A stretch of DNA of 64,000 nucleotides from Streptomyces sp. V3I8 (lineage in GTDB: Bacteria > Actinomycetota > Actinomycetes > Streptomycetales > Streptomycetaceae): contig NZ_JAUSZL010000002.1 in the NCBI RefSeq assembly GCF_030817535.1, positions 620,001 to 684,000 of the forward strand, read 5' to 3'. Below, piece after piece: positions 61,981 to 64,000 of the stretch. The position numbers and the translations under genes were made by a program. The notes below the pieces were generated by a model. That model saw only the letters and a program-made list of their open reading frames with translations, did not search any database and was not told the DNA's origin. Positions within the stretch are counted from its first letter, which is position 1, and each line of letters opens with the position of its first letter.

Positions 61981-62343
61981 TCACCGGTCGGCCGCCCCGG
62001 GACCCTGCTCGTGGACGGCGGCCTGCTGCTGTCCCCGCGGTACCGCGTCGTGCTGGGCGAGGACCGCCAGCAGGCCCGAGACGCTCAGGCCCGCGTCGGC
62101 CGGGTGGCGCAGGATCGTCCCCGGCTGGATGCGGTACTCGTTGCTGCGCCCCTGCCTCGTGTGGGTGAGGTAGCCGTCCTGCTCCAGGTCGGAAATGATC
62201 TTCTGGACGGCGCGCTCGGTCAGGCGGCAGCGCGCCGCGATGTCCCGGATACGGGTGTTCTGGTCCTCGGCGATCGCCGCCAGCACCCGGGCGTGGTTGG
62301 TGAGGAACGTCCAGCCGTTGTGTGTCTCAGGTACTTCACCCAT
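61981..62343 (-). CDS. Winged-helix transcriptional regulator
   Basis: 120 residues from the ATG at 62343. The winged helix is GWTFLTNHARVLAAIAEDQ, then IRDIAARCRLTERAVQKIISDLEQDGYLTHTRQGRSNEYRI, a MarR/ArsR-type HTH, and a short Gln-rich C-terminal tail. No ligand-binding motif such as the ArsR cysteine pair. It has no ribosome site: a -10/-35 pair ends 7 nt above the ATG, so the message is probably leaderless. Upstream of and on the same strand as the SDR/FAD-Rieske pair, a candidate regulator of them. Confidence 0.88.
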   Translation of the reverse strand: MGEVPETHNGWTFLTNHARVLAAIAEDQNTRIRDIAARCRLTERAVQKIISDLEQDGYLTHTRQGRSNEYRIQPGTILRHPADAGLSVSGLLAVLAQHDAVPRGQQQAAVHEQGPGAADR

Positions 62344-62350
62344 GGACCAC

Positions 62351-62380
62351 AGCATACGAGCTGACGTTCGCGTAAAACAA
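62351..62380 (-). promoter_or_regulatory. Promoter of the winged-helix gene
   Basis: Minus strand: -35 TTGTTT (62375-62380), an 18-bp spacer, -10 TATGCT (62351-62356), then 7 nt to the ATG. The spacing to the ATG makes the A of the start codon a likely +1. Confidence 0.65.
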
Positions 62381-62445
62381 AGGGTGAAACAGTTTTCGTG
62401 TATCCCTTGACGTGTGAAATCCTGGAGCCGAACCTGGAGGGGACA

Positions 62446-63297
62446 GTGACGGTGGATGCCCGGGGAGCGGCGGCCATGTCGGAACCAGTACTTTCAGCCC
62501 GGCCTGCGGGCCGGAACGCCACCTCCCGCACGGCGTCGCCCGGCCCCGCACGGGAGCGTCCGCCGACGCGGCTGCGGATCAGGACACGCCCCGACGGTGA
62601 ACGGACGACCGTCGTGGCGGCCGGCGACATCGACATGGACACCCGCGAGGAACTGCGGAAGCTGCTGGGCACGGCCCTCGACGCCTCGGGCCACGGCATC
62701 GACCTCGACCTGAGCGGCATCGGCTTCTGCGACTGTTCCGGGCTCAACGTCCTGCTGCTCGCCCACCGGCTCGCGGCGGCCAACGGCAGGACGGTCGTCA
62801 TCCGGTCCGCGAGCCCCGCCGTCGAGCGGCTGCTCACCCTCACGGGAACGGCGCCGCTGTTCGCACCGGCGGACGGCGGAGGGACCGGCACCGCGCACGG
62901 CACCACGGAAGAGAGCCCGTCGTCCCACGACGCCACGGACACCGTCGACGGCGCCGATGTCCGTGACCCGGCCGGCCCCGTCGTCGCCGAGCGGGAACTA
63001 CGTGTCGAGGTCGTCCAGTTGAAGCGCGCCATGCGGACCCGGCCGGTCATCGACCTGGCCCGCGGAGTCCTCATGGCGACCTTCGGGCTGAGCCCCGAGG
63101 ACGCGTGGAGCGTCCTCGTCACGGTCTCCCAGAACGCCAACGTCAAGCTGCACCACCTCGCCGAGGACATGGTGGCCACCGTCCGGGGCGAGCCGCTGCC
63201 CGAGTCCCTGCGGCGGCACCTGTCCGCGGCCGTGGCCCAGCTCGCCGCGGACCGGACGGACCGGGCGGGCCGGTCGCACCAGGAGGCGGAACCCTGA
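62446..63297 (+). CDS. STAS-ANTAR two-domain protein
   Basis: 283 residues from a GTG at 62446 with GGAGG close by. The first 30 residues are not conserved-looking. A STAS domain covers about 45-140 (TVVAAGDIDMDTREELRKLLG; IDLDLSGIGFCDCSGLNVLLLAH, with the Ser of the DCSGL loop where anti-sigma antagonists are phosphorylated). A 45-residue Gly/Asp linker follows, then an ANTAR domain (about 190-245: MRTRPVIDLARGVLMATFGLSPEDAWSVLVTVSQN). This joins a sigma-switch antagonist fold to an RNA antiterminator module in one chain, without GAF. Confidence 0.85.
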   Translation: MTVDARGAAAMSEPVLSARPAGRNATSRTASPGPARERPPTRLRIRTRPDGERTTVVAAGDIDMDTREELRKLLGTALDASGHGIDLDLSGIGFCDCSGLNVLLLAHRLAAANGRTVVIRSASPAVERLLTLTGTAPLFAPADGGGTGTAHGTTEESPSSHDATDTVDGADVRDPAGPVVAERELRVEVVQLKRAMRTRPVIDLARGVLMATFGLSPEDAWSVLVTVSQNANVKLHHLAEDMVATVRGEPLPESLRRHLSAAVAQLAADRTDRAGRSHQEAEP

Positions 63298-63344
63298 ACC
63301 GGGGAACGGGCCGGCCGCTGTGTGCCCCGGACGCGGGGGCCGGC

Positions 63345-63728
63345 TCACACGGGCTTGAGCCGCTTGCGCAGCAGACAGAACTCGTTGCCCTCCGGGTCGA
63401 GCAGGACGTACCAGCTCTCGGCGCCGGTCTGGCCGATGTCGGCGCGCCGGGCGCCGAGCGCGAGCAGCCGTTCCAGCTCGGCGTCCTGATCGCGGTCGGT
63501 GGCGTTGACGTCGATGTGCAGCCGGAGCTTCTTCGGCCGGGGATCACCGGTCGGGCTGAGGACGAGAGTGGGCTGCGGGCCGCCGAACCCGGCGTCGGGC
63601 GGGCCGATCTCGATGCTTCCGTCCTCCTCCCGGTCCAGCTCGACGTAGCCCAGGACGTCGCTCCAGAAGGCGGCCAGCCGTTCGGGGTCCACGGCGTCGA
63701 TGACCAGTTCACTGATACGGCATGCCAT
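63345..63728 (-). CDS. VOC-superfamily (glyoxalase-like) protein
   Basis: 127 residues, ATG start with AGGGTGA upstream. Glyoxalase/bleomycin-resistance fold: the opening ISELVIDAVDPERLAAFWSDVLGY, the mid-strand LRLHIDVNATDRDQDAELERLLALGA and the closing WYVLLDPEGNEFCLL. This Cys-less short type (DUF6 'VOC family' in streptomycetes) usually acts on unknown small substrates. Single gene; both neighbours point the same way or converge. Confidence 0.88.
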   Translation of the reverse strand: MACRISELVIDAVDPERLAAFWSDVLGYVELDREEDGSIEIGPPDAGFGGPQPTLVLSPTGDPRPKKLRLHIDVNATDRDQDAELERLLALGARRADIGQTGAESWYVLLDPEGNEFCLLRKRLKPV

Positions 63729-63810
63729 GCCCGTCACCCTACGGGACGGCCTGCCGCCCGGCCCTCGGATCTCCGCCCGGAAGACGCCCCGCACCTCGTC
63801 CACGGCCAGG

Positions 63811-64000
63811 TCACGACCGGTGCCGGACAGCCGCTCCGGAGGGCGGCGCGGTCGTGCCCCGTACCTCGAGGACGGGCGTGCCGAGGACGGTCCGGGCGGG
63901 ACGGGCGGGGTCGGCGATCCGGTCGAGCAGGCACTGCGCGGCGCGGCGGCCCACCTCGTGGCCCGCGCCGTCGACGGTGGTGAACCAGAGGTGGCGCAGC
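63811..64000 (-). CDS. C-terminus of a LacI-family transcriptional regulator
   Basis: Sixty-two codons ending in TGA at 63811; the rest lies past the window. The sequence LRHLWFTTVDGAGHEVGRRA, then QCLLDRIADPARPARTVLGT, then PVLEVRGTTAPPSG, is the usual LacI/GalR end, with the VRGTTAPP strand of the effector domain. The type of sugar ligand and the operator cannot be told. Confidence 0.8.
   Translation of the reverse strand, partial: LRHLWFTTVDGAGHEVGRRAAQCLLDRIADPARPARTVLGTPVLEVRGTTAPPSGAAVRHRS

Overview
The window is high-GC actinobacterial DNA (strong G/C at third codon positions, GTG/TTG starts, G-rich Shine-Dalgarno sites). It carries a WhiB-type regulator, several RsbW-like/PP2C/STAS/ANTAR signalling proteins, Tat-dependent steroid enzymes, an LAETG sortase signal and a CebR-type operator. 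Together these point to a Streptomyces chromosome, probably outside the most conserved core. No tRNA, rRNA, CRISPR array, transposase or prophage gene was found by eye.

Layout. 0-12.6 kb: end of an SGNH hydrolase, an RsbW-like kinase, YceI, a TPR protein followed by a 171-bp snap-back (MITE-like) element, a GAF/PAS/PP2C phosphatase, a DEAD-box helicase whose ribosome site lies in a perfect hairpin, and a cold-shock protein with a strong terminator. 12.8-17.5 kb: a DapB-like oxidoreductase with a CMD-family partner, then an exported cholesterol oxidase behind a PucR-type regulator. 17.8-24.5 kb: membrane and stress proteins (BrkB, DUF7144, SHOCT, HdeD) and a TetR/threonine-aldolase operon with a readable autoregulatory operator. 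24.7-32 kb: DUF2252, GH15, CsbD, RsbW-like kinase, hemerythrin, WhiB and a 16-bp tandem repeat. 32-36 kb: GAF-ANTAR, phospholipase-D-like enzyme and small unknowns. 36-44 kb: a mannanase and a GNAT gene, each with a perfect CebR box, flanking a B12-riboswitch-controlled CbiMNQO cobalt transporter and a Ser/Thr kinase. 44-48.5 kb: an exported KstD-like dehydrogenase, an unlisted 57-aa gene, and a divergent SDR/XRE pair. 48.5-53.2 kb: a four-gene minus-strand block (ImmA/IrrE peptidase, two related seven-helix-type membrane proteins, FAD monooxygenase). 53.4-64 kb: a sortase-anchored DUF1996 protein, a phosphatase-kinase fusion sensor, a FAD-Rieske oxidoreductase, an SDR, a leaderless winged-helix regulator, a STAS-ANTAR protein, a VOC protein and the end of a LacI-type regulator.

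How it fits together. The recurring theme is stress signalling and envelope or redox protection: six proteins carry RsbW-like, PP2C, STAS or ANTAR modules, and many neighbours belong to families usually found in general-stress regulons. Two separate loci encode exported steroid-oxidising enzymes (cholesterol oxidase and a delta-1-dehydrogenase) that could act in sequence outside the cell. Two CebR boxes 5.4 kb apart suggest a small cello-oligosaccharide-responsive set. The least understood unit is the ImmA/two-membrane-protein/FAD-monooxygenase block. All function calls are from reading sequence; no database search was run.
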